Below are positions 1-11,245 of a stretch of DNA of 64,000 nucleotides, piece after piece; the stretch's first letter is position 1, and every line of letters begins with the position of its first letter. Made by a program: the position numbers and the translations under genes. Source of the stretch: Dichetophora obliterata (taxonomy: Eukaryota > Arthropoda > Insecta > Diptera > Sciomyzidae); the NCBI GenBank assembly GCA_963920525.1, contig OY986439.1, positions 38,816,819 to 38,880,818 of the forward strand. The letters run 5' to 3'. The notes under the pieces were generated by a model that was not told the origin of the DNA, ran no database searches, and saw only the letters and a program-made list of their open reading frames with translations.

Positions 1-1472
1 TTCTTCTTCGGTATTTTGCATATTACTAAGGGGCCTTGAGAACTTTGTGAATAAAATCGTCGTTTTAAGTTGTTGAAACGTAAAACTTTGCGAAACATGT
101 ATATTTATAAGGTGTATGTAACATAATCAGTCAAAAAGTCGATTTTGAATTTATTGTAACCAACGGCTTGTTTTATTTCATATGAATATATGTTTATTAT
201 GTATTAAATATATTTTGAAGAGAATACAAAAATACATTTTTTAGGTTAATTTATAAATGAAGCTCAGCTAAACTATTAATTTTTAAATAGTTTTTGCGTT
301 TTTGTCACCGCTCTCACGTTTTTTTTCGTAGAAGCTGCTGAAAAATACTGAATTTTGTATGTATTTAAATACATTTATTTATTTCATATTCAGTATTTTT
401 CAGCCGCGTTAGCGAAAAATATCGTGAGAGCTGTGTCGCGACAAAAACGCGTATTATGTACACCGCCTAATAACTTACGATACCATTTCATTTACCCTTG
501 TTTCACACTTTTTCAACACTTTTCAGTAAGTATTCTTAAATTAAAAACTATTTCTAAAAATTTTATTCGCAATTTTCAGCCACGAATAGAATTCGTTGAA
601 TGGACGTAGTTTGGTACACATTTCGAATATTGTATTCGTATTCGAACAAAAACAAATGTATATTGTACGAATACATTTACGAATAATCTCAATACTTAGT
701 TACGAAAAAAAAGACACAGTTTCGATAGTATCGTAAGTACAGATGTAGAATTCCTTTTTGTACAGTAATAGAGAAAAATTCTGATTTTTTTTTTATTTAT
801 ATTTTTCAAAACTATTTTAAAGCGTTTCATCTTCTAAATAAAAATTATTCAAAAATAAACTTGTTGTTGTTGTCCTTCTTCAAACTTACCTGATCTAAAA
901 AGCTCACAATAAAAAGTTCATGTAAAAATTTGTTTTGTTTTATAAAAAGTTTTCGTTTGATGATTTTGGTGATGTATCTGTTGTTGTTCTTGTTCATTTG
1001 TTATGATGGTTAAAACTAAATGTAATTCAAAGTTATGTTTAATTAATGGAAATAAATATGGGTAGATTTGAATTATTTTTTTACTGTAGTAAAGAGCATA
1101 TACATATATGTATATTTTAAAAGTAATTTAATATTAAAATTTTGGTTAACAAAATATATTTTCAATACGGAAAAATATTATGCCTAATATAAATAATTTG
1201 AATTTATTATGGTATTTAAAAAATAAATGTAGTTTTAAAAGCACAACGCATGTTTAGTAACGCATGCGCAAATTTGCGTAGTAGTATACATATATGCTGA
1301 AAATAAACATTTGTTTTATTCGTACTCCAACTCATGGCAGAATAATAACCAGGAAGGGTCGACTCGGAGAGGAATGAAGTAGAAAGCAGAGAAAAGCGAG
1401 CTAGTTGTCAAAATCAGAGGATCATGTCGAGTAAAAATTAAGAGCATCTAAAAAAATTTCAGCTAACTGAAC
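1..1472. other. AT-rich intergenic DNA, no gene seen
   Basis: Long A/T runs and short stop-rich frames only. The longest frames do not look like any protein family I know. I see no tRNA, splice pattern or complete repeat here. Confidence 0.6.
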
Positions 1473-1550
1473 CAACAACAATTACCAAGCAAATCTAAAA
1501 CAACGACGCACAGAGAATAGCATGATCACAGCGGTTGAGCAGCGTTAGAG
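1473..1550 (+). repeat. Dispersed repeat module, first copy
   Basis: This stretch, starting CAACAACAATTACCAAGCAA, is closely matched in the same orientation at 41,352-41,429, about 40 kb away. Both copies end in CGTTAGAG and are followed by inverted repeats, so they look like two members of one dispersed family. The class is unknown. Confidence 0.65.
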
Positions 1551-1982
1551 CCCGAACAGAACCAAAGCGGATGTCGGGTGGCGGGCCTCTCTCGGCGAAA
1601 TCCTCTGAGAACACGTCCAGAATTGGAGCGGTGGCGGTTGTCGGATCACGGTTGCATTTCATATTGGGAATGATACAAATTATTTTATTTTATGCTTTGA
1701 ATTCATATGAATGCAACACAGGCACAAAAACAGAATGTCAGATCATAGTAAGAACTAAGAAAATAACACTGAACGTACCCAATCTTTAGCAAAAATATGG
1801 CAACATTTAAGTCACTGAGATCCGCCAGCCATCAGAGAAAAATTAGAATAGATTCTATTCTGGCGTTCTCATTTCACACATTTCTACGGTGGTTTCATTT
1901 TTGGCGGCTGCATATATTTTCATGTATTTTGTAACATGGCGAATCCAACAACCGACATCCGCTTTGGTTCTGTTCGGGCTCT
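1547..1982. repeat. Perfect 31-bp inverted repeat pair
   Basis: Positions 1,547-1,577 are the exact reverse complement of 1,952-1,982; the core reads CCGACATCCGCTTTGGTTCT on the right arm. The arms enclose about 375 bp with no credible ORF. The pair follows the module at 1,473-1,550. It is probably part of a foldback-like non-autonomous element whose outer ends I could not fix. Confidence 0.65.
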
Positions 1983-2889
1983 TAGAGGGGGATGAACCGA
2001 ATCGTCCGTCTTTGCCGCAAGCAGTTTGCCGATTATTAGCCCACATGAGGGCGAATTTTTTTTTCTTTTAGAAAGCAAAATTTCTTTGTGGTACTTCTAG
2101 ATGTTTTTTAAATTGTTTGTGCATATGGGACTCATTGTGGTATTTTTTAATGCGAATGAGATTTTTGTGGCAATTTTAAATGCATATGGAATTTTGGTGG
2201 TATTTTAAAAACGCCTGGTATTTTTGTTTTGTGATCATTTTAAATGATCGTGGGATTTTTATTGCGTTTTATTGCGTGGGAGTTTTATTGCGGTAGATAC
2301 TTTTTTGTTTATCTGGTAACAATGGTAATTTTTGTTATATTTAATTTATGTTACTGTGAAAAAGTAACTTTTTGTCGGAATTGTTTTAAATTTTAACTGG
2401 TAACCTTGGCTAGTAGTAGTACATTTTTTTTTGTAGCCACATACTTGCTCTCTAGCTACATGCATCTGTATTTTCTAATGTATTACAACCCAACAAGCCA
2501 TGAATGTCAATGTTACAGCTAAATGACACTTAAAACGGCAACGTTTGATTTGCTGGTATGAAAACGACATTTTTTGTACCTTTAAACCGTCTTCTATATC
2601 ATTGTAAAGTCCTTTTATATATATATCAAGAATCGAATTGAAATTAATGTCATATTCGCTTGATGCGTCGTTTGTTCTTGTCTTTTTTTCCTGGCTTTTT
2701 CACTCGTTCGCCAAAAAACTTTAAAATATGCATTAAATCTTGTATTGAAATCATGGTAGTACAGTTGAGTTGCCGTTTATTATTTAGTTTATTGTTGTAG
2801 CTTAATAAAAAATATTTTAAGAAAAGGTTACAATTTTTTAACAACAAATAAAATTAATATACTTAATTAATATATTTGAAATCAAGTAT
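1983..2889. other. Intergenic, nothing recognised
   Basis: T-rich DNA with short phrases such as TGCGAATGAGATTTTTGTGG recurring loosely between 2,100 and 2,300. No gene or defined repeat unit can be supported. Confidence 0.5.
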
Positions 2890-3073
2890 GATTTAAACTA
2901 ACAAACATTTAGAATTTGTATTTAAATCATATAAAATCAACATAATAAATAACAAAGTCATTTAGAAAAAACTAATTAAGATACAACTTAAAGTTTTCTA
3001 CATGATCTTGTTATTAATAATGTTGATTTTCTATGATTTAAATACAAATTCTAAATGTTTGATAGTTTAAATC
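2890..3073. repeat. Long hairpin with 66-bp arms
   Basis: Positions 2,890-2,955 and 3,008-3,073 are inverted copies of each other with about four mismatches and a 52-bp spacer. The arms begin GATTTAAACTA and end AACAA. Transcription would give a near-perfect double-stranded RNA. It could equally be a small foldback element. Confidence 0.8.
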
Positions 3074-3336
3074 ATTCTTCAATACAAATTCTTGTTGTTT
3101 GATAGCTTAAAATCGTTTATTGAGCTTTAGGTGAGGTTAGAACAATTAATTGCTAAATTAATTTAATTTAATAAATTTAAATTTTCTTTTACATTCAAAG
3201 CACAACATTTTCTTCACTTTTAATTTAATTTATTATCACACACAATTACACACAAATTTACACACACAATTGCCACACGTCTTCACAACTTCGCGTTTCA
3301 CTTCAAACAAAATTGGGAAGGGAATAAATTAGTATA

Positions 3337-3660
3337 CATTGAATTTAATGAACTGAATACATTGAATTTAATGAACTATGCATTGAATTTAATGAACTAT
3401 ACATTGAATTCAATGAACTATACATTGCATTTAATGAATTATACATTGAATTTAATGAACTATACATTGAATTTAATGAACTATACATTAAAACCAATGA
3501 ACAATACATTGAATTCAATGAACTATACATTAAATTCAATGAACCATTCATTAAATTCAATGAACTATACATTGAATTCAATGACCTATACATTGAATTT
3601 AATGAAGTATACATTGCATTTTATGACCTAAACATTGAATTCAATGAACTGTTCATTAAA
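3337..3660. repeat. 21-bp minisatellite
   Basis: About 15 tandem copies of a 21-bp unit close to ATTGAATTCAATGAACTATAC. Copies become degenerate from 3,660 to about 3,900. Because 21 is a multiple of three, both strands carry a spurious 89-codon open frame of heptad repeats. The half-palindrome ATTGAATTCAAT recurs in most units. The LOA-like LINE begins just downstream. Confidence 0.9.
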
Positions 3661-3967
3661 AATCAATGTATGGTTCGTTAAAATTTGATTTACTACTGGA
3701 ATCAATGTACTTTTCATTGATATCAATGAAAAGTCCATTAAAATAATGAAAACAAATCATTGATATTTATTTAGACATTTTTAATGAATATAAATAACTT
3801 CATTGATTTCAATGAACAGTAAGTTAAAAACTATGAGCAATTCATTAAAATTCAATGATTTTTTCATTAAAATCAATGAATTAATTTTAACGTATGCTGT
3901 TCATTAAATTTGTTTTTTTTGTGTAAGAAACTTGATTTGAAACAACCATTTTTTACTTCTTAAAACG

Positions 3968-4294
3968 ACCAAACCGTCCATAGCAGCAACATCCACAGCT
4001 GTAGCGCCCACACCTGCAACGTCGACAGTGGTAACAGAAGCTACGTCCACAGAAACTACTTCTGTAACTCCCAATGAAGGGAAAGACGCAACGCCACCAA
4101 CACAAATAACTGGTGAAGTTGTCACGGAGAAGTTCGCCTCCGTCTCGGTCATCACCGCAACACCTTCAATCGGAGATCAGGCAGAGGGCATGAACCTCGC
4201 CGCTCTCTCGATTGATGGTAGTAAAAGCGAACCTTCAACTGAGGTAGGAACAACGCTGCCTGAAGAAGATCGGGGAAGCAGCGCGGTGCTATGA
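3968..4294 (+). pseudogene. C-terminal remnant of LINE ORF1
   Basis: The open frame reads in from the truncated 5' edge of the element, so there is no native start. About 108 codons remain, rich in Thr, Ser, Ala, Val and Pro, with an acidic Leu-rich tail. No CCHC zinc knuckle is present in the retained part. In LINEs of this group ORF1 encodes an RNA-binding gag-like protein, so what survives is probably the linker or tail. The stop overlaps the ORF2 start as ATGA at 4,291-4,294, which is the arrangement used for termination-reinitiation translation of ORF2. Confidence 0.7.
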
Positions 4295-7200
4295 CGATCG
4301 GCACAGAAACCAGCACGAAATTTGCCCAGGTAAACCTCCACCATGCAAAAGCTGCTTCAGCAGTTATTGCTCGGAGGTTTACCACAGAACAACTGGGCTT
4401 CGTGCTGATCCAAGAACCCTGGTGCTACAGGGGAAAAGTCAGTGGCCTCTACTGCAGAGAGGGTCAGGTAACTTGGGACCACAGAACAAGCAATCCCAGA
4501 ACATGCATCCTAATGCAGAAAAATACTAATTATATTTGTCTTTCAGAATTTATGACGCGGGACCTAACAGTAATCAAGACTAACATCGAAACTGATGGCA
4601 AGCACCGCGCCATAGTGATCGCATCCGCATACTTTCCTGGGGACGATCTAAACATCCCCCCAGCGGAGATAAAACGGCTAGTGGAGCACTGCAGGAAGGA
4701 GCAACTTCCACTAATCATCGGCTGTGACGCCAACGCACACCATACAATTTGGGGAAGCACCGACGTCAACACTAGAGGTGAGTACCTTTTAGAATTTCTT
4801 TTAAGTAGTAACCTAGACTTTTACAATGTGGGGGTAACACCTACTTTTGTCACTAGGGCTAGAGAAGAGGTCTTAGATCTCACCATAGGAAGCCCAGAGG
4901 TTGGGGATATGATTAGGGAATGGAGGGTATCAACGGAACCTTCAATGTCTGACCATAGAATAATAGAGTTTAGACTTGGGGCAAAATGTCAAGAGATAGA
5001 ACCCAAAAGAAACCCAAGAAATACCAGTTGGGACAACTACACCAACACCCTGAAAGAAAACCTACAGAGCGTAAAAGCTAGGAGTAGAATTAGTAACATC
5101 CTAGAACTTGAATGCTATGTAGAGCAGGTAAACAATGCAGTATATAATGCCTACGAATCTAGCTGCCAAACAGGGCACAAGGCAAGAACAAAATATACTC
5201 CTTGGTGGAGCGCCGAGTTAACCAGACTCCGAAAGAAGGTGCGATGCAGTTTTAATGCCGCAAAGCGCAACGGAGAATGGCACAACTACACGGCGACTCT
5301 GATGGAGTACAATAAAGAAATCAGAAAAGCCAAAAGACAAAGCTTTAGAACTTTCTGCGAAGACATTTCTTCCACGCCAGCCGCAGCCAGGATACACAAA
5401 GCAATGGCTAAAGGCAAAGTGGAGACAAGAATGTCACTTCTATTGCCAGACGGAAGCTATACGCTTAGAGAAGAGCAACGAGCCAGTCACCTTCTAGAAA
5501 CTCATTTCCCGGGCAGCAAACCGGTAACTGAGTATGAGACAGCAGACAGGCAGATTACTCCAAATCAAGAAGAATGGAAACTCGCAACGAGCATTTGTAC
5601 TAAGGCTCGTCTAGATTGGGCACTCAGAACCTTTCAACCATTCATATCAGCAGGTGTAGACGGCATCTTTCCTGCACTTCTACAAAAAGGTGCAGAAACT
5701 ATATTGCCTCACCTAGTCAAAATAACTAGAAGCAGCCTTGCGCTGGGCTATATCCCAAGGAAATGGAGAAGGGCGATAGTCACCTTCATACCAAAAGTAG
5801 GGAAAATAGACTACACGCTATCAAAGTCGTTTAGACCCATTAGCCTTACCTCATTTGTACTTAAAACAATGGAAAAGGTAATATATAACTATTTAAGAAC
5901 TGAGATTCTGGAGAAGGCACCAATGCACCCATGTCAACACGCGTATAGGGCGGGTAGATCTACAGAATCTGCTCTATACCAGTTGGCTAGTAACATCCAG
6001 TCAGCTTTCAAAAACAAAGAAACCGTACTCTGTGCCTTTCTAGACATAGAGGGAGCCTTTGATAATACTTCTCACGAGGCTGTGAAGAAGTCTTTACACA
6101 AAAAAGGAGTAAGTGATATGCTCAGCAGATGGATATGCCAAATGCTTAGCACTAGAACTGCAGAAACAAAAGTGGGCAACACCACTATAAGAATCAAAAC
6201 AACAAAAGGCTGCCCACAAGGCGGAGTCCTGTCTCCACTGCTGTGGAGTCTTGTTGTGGACGAATTATTAACGATGCTAACCGAGAATGGCATAAAATGT
6301 CAGGGTTACGCAGACGACATCGCCTTAATAGCGAGAGGGAAGTTCGAGGATACACTCTGTAACCTAATACAGAGAGGACTGTCAGTAACAAAGGAGTGGT
6401 GCAACACGGTGGGATTAAGTATCAACCCAGCGAAAACCACCATAGTACCTTTTACTAACAAAAGAAGCCTGCCAAACCTCCGAACAATGAAAATGGATGG
6501 CACTGAAATTCCCTTCAAAGGAGAAGTAAAGTATCTGGGACTTACACTAGATTCAAAGCTTCTCTGGAGAAGACATGCAGAGGTAACTATAAACAAAGCA
6601 ACGCGCGCACTCATGGTATGTAGGAGCCTGGTGGGGAAAAGCTGGGGTTGTAACCCAAAAATTCTCCGCTGGATGTATACCATGATGGTGAGACCCATCC
6701 TCACCTATGGTGCAATAGCATGGGCTGAGAGAACCAAGCTAACCACAATGAGGAATATGCTAACAAAGGTGCAGAGACTGGCTTGTGTATGCATCACAGG
6801 GGCCATGAGGACATGCCCTACAGCAGCACTAGAAGTAATTCTGGACCTAACACCCTTACACCTTGTCATAGAGGGAGTAGCCAAGCGAACTCTGTTGGGC
6901 ATTGCAAAAGAGGGGACAGGTTTAGGTAAAACTATCAGCAGTAGAGAAAAGGAGGATATTGCAAAGCACACTCCCTATATCGATCTACCAAGAGACGATA
7001 TAGTAAAAAGGTATAACTTCGAAAAACACTTCGGAATTAAGCTTAGTACCAAGAAAGAGTGGGACAGCGAGATGATATCGCAAGTTAAGAAACCACATAG
7101 TATAGCATGGTATACAGATGGGTCCAAGACATTGGAAGGTATAGGCGCAGGGGTGTACGGGCCAAGAACCAAGCACTTTGAACCTATGGGGACAACACCC

Positions 7201-7935
7201 AGTATCTTCCAAGCGGAAATCCTAGCAATACAGCTGTGTGCACAATTCAATCTGGACCGTAAATACAAAGGTCAGGATAGAGTTGTGATGTCAGACAGCC
7301 AAGCAGCAATCAAAGCATTAGTTTCCTGTGAGATATCATCGAGAATAACATGGGAATGCCTAACAAAACTCAACGAGCTAGGCAAGAATAACACTGTTAC
7401 TATACTTTGGGTCCCAGGACACAAAGGAATACAGGGTAACGAAGAAGCCGATGGTCTAGCGCGACAGGGTGCAGCCACAAAATTTATAGGACCGGAACCA
7501 TTCTGCGGATTGGGCACACATTCTATAAAAGAAGAACTAAGAAGGGAGGAGAGGCATAAACGTTCAAACCTTTGGAAAAGCCTCCCAAAGCTAAGACAAT
7601 CCAAATTGCTCCTCAGAGATTTTAACACTCGGAGAGCAAAATTGTGCATAAGCTTAGGCAAACCGAATCTTAGGATTCTAACGGGGTTCCTTACAGGACA
7701 CTGTAAACTGAAATACCACCTGATGAAATTGGGCATAGAGACCGATAGTAACTGCCGTTTCTGTGAAGAAGCAGAGGAGACTCCAATACACCTACTTACA
7801 AACTGCGACGCCGTGGCTCGCAGACGTAAACTAGCACTGGGGAATTATGAGCTGAGTCTAGAGCAGGCTTCATCCCTTGAACCTAAGAAGATTCTCAAAT
7901 TCATTAGAGAAATAGGGCTGGATGAAATTCTGTAA
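4291..7935 (+). CDS. LINE ORF2: endonuclease, reverse transcriptase and RNase H
   Basis: An uninterrupted 1,214-residue polyprotein that nicks target DNA, reverse-transcribes the element RNA and probably degrades the template. Residues 10-225 form an APE-type endonuclease, with QEPW (Glu42), GCDANAHH (Asp146, Asn148) and a terminal SDH (Asp221, His222). The reverse transcriptase shows FLDIEGAFD (Asp585), PQGG near residue 642 and the catalytic YADD at 673-676. The RNase H domain has all four acids: Asp943 in YTDGSK, Glu976, Asp1002 in MSDSQAA and Asp1054 in EEADGLA. A Cys/His cluster (CRFC...H...C) lies near the C terminus. The start is the ATG in the ATGA overlap with ORF1. No frameshift or stop is present, so the enzyme may be functional even though this copy lacks its 5' end. 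Family is certain; the LOA clade call is less so. Confidence 0.92.
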   Translation: MTIGTETSTKFAQVNLHHAKAASAVIARRFTTEQLGFVLIQEPWCYRGKVSGLYCREGQVTWDHRTSNPRTCILMQKNTNYICLSEFMTRDLTVIKTNIETDGKHRAIVIASAYFPGDDLNIPPAEIKRLVEHCRKEQLPLIIGCDANAHHTIWGSTDVNTRGEYLLEFLLSSNLDFYNVGVTPTFVTRAREEVLDLTIGSPEVGDMIREWRVSTEPSMSDHRIIEFRLGAKCQEIEPKRNPRNTSWDNYTNTLKENLQSVKARSRISNILELECYVEQVNNAVYNAYESSCQTGHKARTKYTPWWSAELTRLRKKVRCSFNAAKRNGEWHNYTATLMEYNKEIRKAKRQSFRTFCEDISSTPAAARIHKAMAKGKVETRMSLLLPDGSYTLREEQRASHLLETHFPGSKPVTEYETADRQITPNQEEWKLATSICTKARLDWALRTFQPFISAGVDGIFPALLQKGAETILPHLVKITRSSLALGYIPRKWRRAIVTFIPKVGKIDYTLSKSFRPISLTSFVLKTMEKVIYNYLRTEILEKAPMHPCQHAYRAGRSTESALYQLASNIQSAFKNKETVLCAFLDIEGAFDNTSHEAVKKSLHKKGVSDMLSRWICQMLSTRTAETKVGNTTIRIKTTKGCPQGGVLSPLLWSLVVDELLTMLTENGIKCQGYADDIALIARGKFEDTLCNLIQRGLSVTKEWCNTVGLSINPAKTTIVPFTNKRSLPNLRTMKMDGTEIPFKGEVKYLGLTLDSKLLWRRHAEVTINKATRALMVCRSLVGKSWGCNPKILRWMYTMMVRPILTYGAIAWAERTKLTTMRNMLTKVQRLACVCITGAMRTCPTAALEVILDLTPLHLVIEGVAKRTLLGIAKEGTGLGKTISSREKEDIAKHTPYIDLPRDDIVKRYNFEKHFGIKLSTKKEWDSEMISQVKKPHSIAWYTDGSKTLEGIGAGVYGPRTKHFEPMGTTPSIFQAEILAIQLCAQFNLDRKYKGQDRVVMSDSQAAIKALVSCEISSRITWECLTKLNELGKNNTVTILWVPGHKGIQGNEEADGLARQGAATKFIGPEPFCGLGTHSIKEELRREERHKRSNLWKSLPKLRQSKLLLRDFNTRRAKLCISLGKPNLRILTGFLTGHCKLKYHLMKLGIETDSNCRFCEEAEETPIHLLTNCDAVARRRKLALGNYELSLEQASSLEPKKILKFIREIGLDEIL

Positions 7936-8035
7936 TCCGCAAACCCAGCGGAGCTTTGAGAAGGAGGTACAATAGATCTCATTTAGGTCGCAGTACGCAT
8001 CTCCACCACACAACATTAACATTAACTTCTTAAAA

Positions 8036-8639
8036 TCCACGTTATTTAGCGGCGCAGTTTGAGAATTTTCTGGACTTTTTTTCGCGTAACGTGCTTGTAT
8101 TAAACTAGGATTCATAATCAAGCCTTGCAGGAGGTTCTGGAATATGTTAAGAAAATGCATGAAACCCAAAACAAATTTAATATACATGTAGTACCTTTAT
8201 ACTTATTCATACGTTTTGAGTTAAAAAAAATTAATTTTTTAATCATTCAGATAATAGGTATGTTTCCGTACTCGATTGTAGGAACTTGCAAGCTGCTAGA
8301 ACTGATTCATGCTAGAAAAAGAAACAAGTAGATTGGTGTCAATGCAGTGTGAGATCCGGTGAAAAAAATCTCACTTAGCATGCGGGGAACATTTCAAGAA
8401 TAGCGACAACTCAAATTTTGAATTTTTGCGGATAATATGGATTTTGATCTCCTAAATCCAAACCTGAAAAATTTCAGTCCGCTTGAAATTGGTTTAGGAG
8501 TTAAAGGCTTCCAAAGTGAAAAATGGCCTAAAAATTGAGTTTGCTTTTTTCTGTTTTACAACAAAAAAATATTGTTTAATATAAGGAAATTTTTGTATTC
8601 TTATTTTAAAAATTGAAAACCTGGGGGCTCACACACAGA
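8036..8639. other. Intergenic, nothing recognised
   Basis: The only frame of note, 8,125-8,331 (+), shows no domain or signal and is probably chance. A phrase about LINE-like or repeat content cannot be supported here. Confidence 0.5.
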
Positions 8640-9620
8640 AAAAAATCATTGTAAAATCAATTAGAAACATAATGATTTTACATGTTTCCTCTATGATTTT
8701 GCTTCATAGAGATTTACTATAAATCTGATTGATTTTTATGTAAAAATCGCAACAAATTTTTATGTTGAATCATTATGAAATCATGTAAAATCATTGCGAT
8801 GGTCAAGTTGAATCATTATGAAATCATTATGAAATGCGGCTGAATCATTTTAAATGAAGCAGTTTGAAATAAAAATAACTTCAAGTTGGTTTTATTTAGT
8901 TTTTTTATTGAAAAATATAAAAAATACGACTTATAATTACCAAACATTCCTCAATTTTTCTATAACGTAACGTGCACGAAGTCCTATAGGTGGTATAGCT
9001 TCCTGTTTATCTTCCTTAGATAAGTAGTACCTTAAGCTTTTCTAGTCAATTGAAGCTTCTGTTTCTATTAAAAAGTAATACATCACCTTGATAATTTTTT
9101 GTTATAGCAACATAAGTCACATATCACATTACCTTGTTCATCTGCGTCGAAGTTTATTGATTCGACTACTTTCACTTGTATTTACTTTTCATTTCACTTG
9201 TTTTACTTTTTCAGCTATAACAAACTATTTTAATTTTTAACAAAGCTATTTCTCGCGATAAAACTTCTAATGTGCTAGAAACAACGGAACTTCTTCAGCA
9301 CGCAAATTTTTTTTTACATGATGCAATAATAATTTTACTAGATTTCATAATGATTCCACATCAAATCATAATGATTCTACTCGTTTTGATTAACTTTTTA
9401 CATGATGCAATAATGATTTTTCTGGATTTCATAATAATTCTACATGAAATCATAATGATTTAACACGAAATACTAATGATTCTACTCTGCAAAATTAATG
9501 CCAGCACGTGCATGCATGTTTTTTTTACATGATTCAACAATGATTTTACATGGAATCATAATGATTTTTATGTTGCAACTGAAATATGAAATCATGTAAA
9601 ATTAAATCAACTATGCAATA
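8640..9620. repeat. Degenerate repeat array arranged as two inverted clusters
   Basis: The left cluster (8,640-8,860) is built from AATCATTATGAAATCATG-like units. The right cluster (9,290-9,620) carries the same motif mainly on the other strand, as CATGATGCAATAATGATT and relatives. About 430 bp of ordinary DNA lies between. It resembles a foldback element with internal subrepeats, but neither outer end nor a target duplication could be fixed. Confidence 0.55.
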
Positions 9621-11245
9621 GTAATTAATGCGATTTCATTTTAGGATATAGGCTACACATTATTTAATTTATTAAACTGTTAAGAATATTTGCTTAGGCA
9701 AAAAATTACTGAAATATATTACATGAAAAATAAACTATATAAAATTTTTAAATATATCATATATGATACGAGAAAGATGATTTTTACACGATCTTTAAAA
9801 TATATTAGATTTTCTCATGTGTAAAAGCGTGTGTCAACCGGTGTAGTTTGCGTATAATGTTTACAAAATTAGTACCAAAAATCCGAGTAAATAGCATTAT
9901 AAAGGTTACATTTTGTTTATGTTCATTCTAGATTCCTTTATGCCTTTTCTCCCCCCTAGAATAAATCTTGCGGATGCCCATGCATGCAGACATGTTTCCT
10001 TTGCATCTTTGGAAAAAAATTTCGCTGCGTAGCTGAAGGATATTTTAAATAAAGCTTTCTCTTCTTAGAAATATGAAATGCGTTCGAAAAAATAAAAAAA
10101 GAACACAACCTTCACGTTATTGAAATTTTCGCAGTATTTTTCCCCAATATATTTTTTTTATTCACCATTTTGCCAAACAAGTTGCTTATAAGCTGTTATG
10201 ATTGGATAGAAAGCTTCGATTTTTTCAACTTATAATTTTTAAATCCGATTTGTCTGACTTAAAATATTAAAAACACATTTTGGTTGACTCGGGATAAAAA
10301 GTTTCTTTCAATCCGCCATCACAGACAACTAAGCCCCTGCACACTTGCTAATAATAAAAAAAAACAGACTTAGGTCCTTTAAAGGCCATTTCACCATTGA
10401 AGTTTGTTTTTCTCGAACTGTTTATAGGAGCTTTAATGCTAGACTGGAGAGAGCTTAAAATACAAAAGATATTTCAAGAGATTTTCCCCAAAAAAATGCG
10501 GGCATATATAACTATGACGGAATTTTTAAATTTTGAACGTAAATATTTTGTAAACGTTATTTTCCATAACAAGAAATACAAATAAATTCTTCCCACTTTA
10601 AGAAAATTTTTTATCTAAAAAGATGGGAAAACTTTTCTGTTTCCTTATCTCGCCTAGTTATAATCTATTTTAACGACTTTGCTGCAGATGTTTTGCAATA
10701 AATTTTTGCGCAACAAGTAAAAGTGAACAGCAAGCCCATCAACAATATTAGACAACAACAAAAAAAAATATAAAAAGAACAGCGATAAGCAGCTTATTGC
10801 CAAATATTATGATGTGCTTTGCCTTGCGGCTAATAATGGCTTGGCCATAACCTAGACTTATGCTGGAGGAGGAACAATAAAAAGTCTTGCTTTGAACTTT
10901 AGTGAGACTAAAGTCTACATGAATCGAAATGAGCAGAAAGTAAATAAAGCATAAAGTTTTACAACGTATTCTTACAATCGAACTGAGCTAAGTTAAAATT
11001 TAGAAACTCAAGCAGGACCGTAGTCAAGGGGAGGTTCAAAATCACCCCATGGGGTCCGAAGGTACACACAAAAATTAATACCCACGTGTCTATTTAAATC
11101 AACAAATTTTACAAAAGAAGTGAAGATGTTACGAGCAAAAATCAAGTTTCTAGGGATATAGTATTAAGTCTACTTGTAGAATTTTTAGTAGCAAAAGTGA
11201 TTTTTTAAGAGAAATAAAAAAAATCGATTGAGTAATTTTTTGGGT
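9621..11245. other. Intergenic, nothing recognised
   Basis: AT-rich DNA with homopolymer runs. A 62-codon frame at 10,397-10,585 has no recognisable feature. No RNA gene or repeat was found. Confidence 0.5.

Larger units (their letters stand above)
3966..8024 (+). mobile_element. LOA-like LINE, 5'-truncated, with 11-bp target duplication
   Basis: The insertion is bounded by the direct repeat ACTTCTTAAAA at 3,955-3,965 and 8,025-8,035, the expected footprint of target-primed insertion. The 3' end lacks poly(A) and finishes with two ACATTA units. The 5' end is truncated inside ORF1, while ORF2 is complete. The order endonuclease, reverse transcriptase, RNase H, C-terminal zinc-knuckle-like motif fits the I superclade. 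LOA is my best clade call, R1-like the alternative. Composition is clearly more GC-rich than the flanks. Clear duplications and an undamaged ORF indicate a recent insertion. Confidence 0.85.

Noticed and set aside
3345..3631. Two 89-codon repeat proteins on opposite strands
   Set aside because: They are translations of the 21-bp minisatellite, whose length is a multiple of three.
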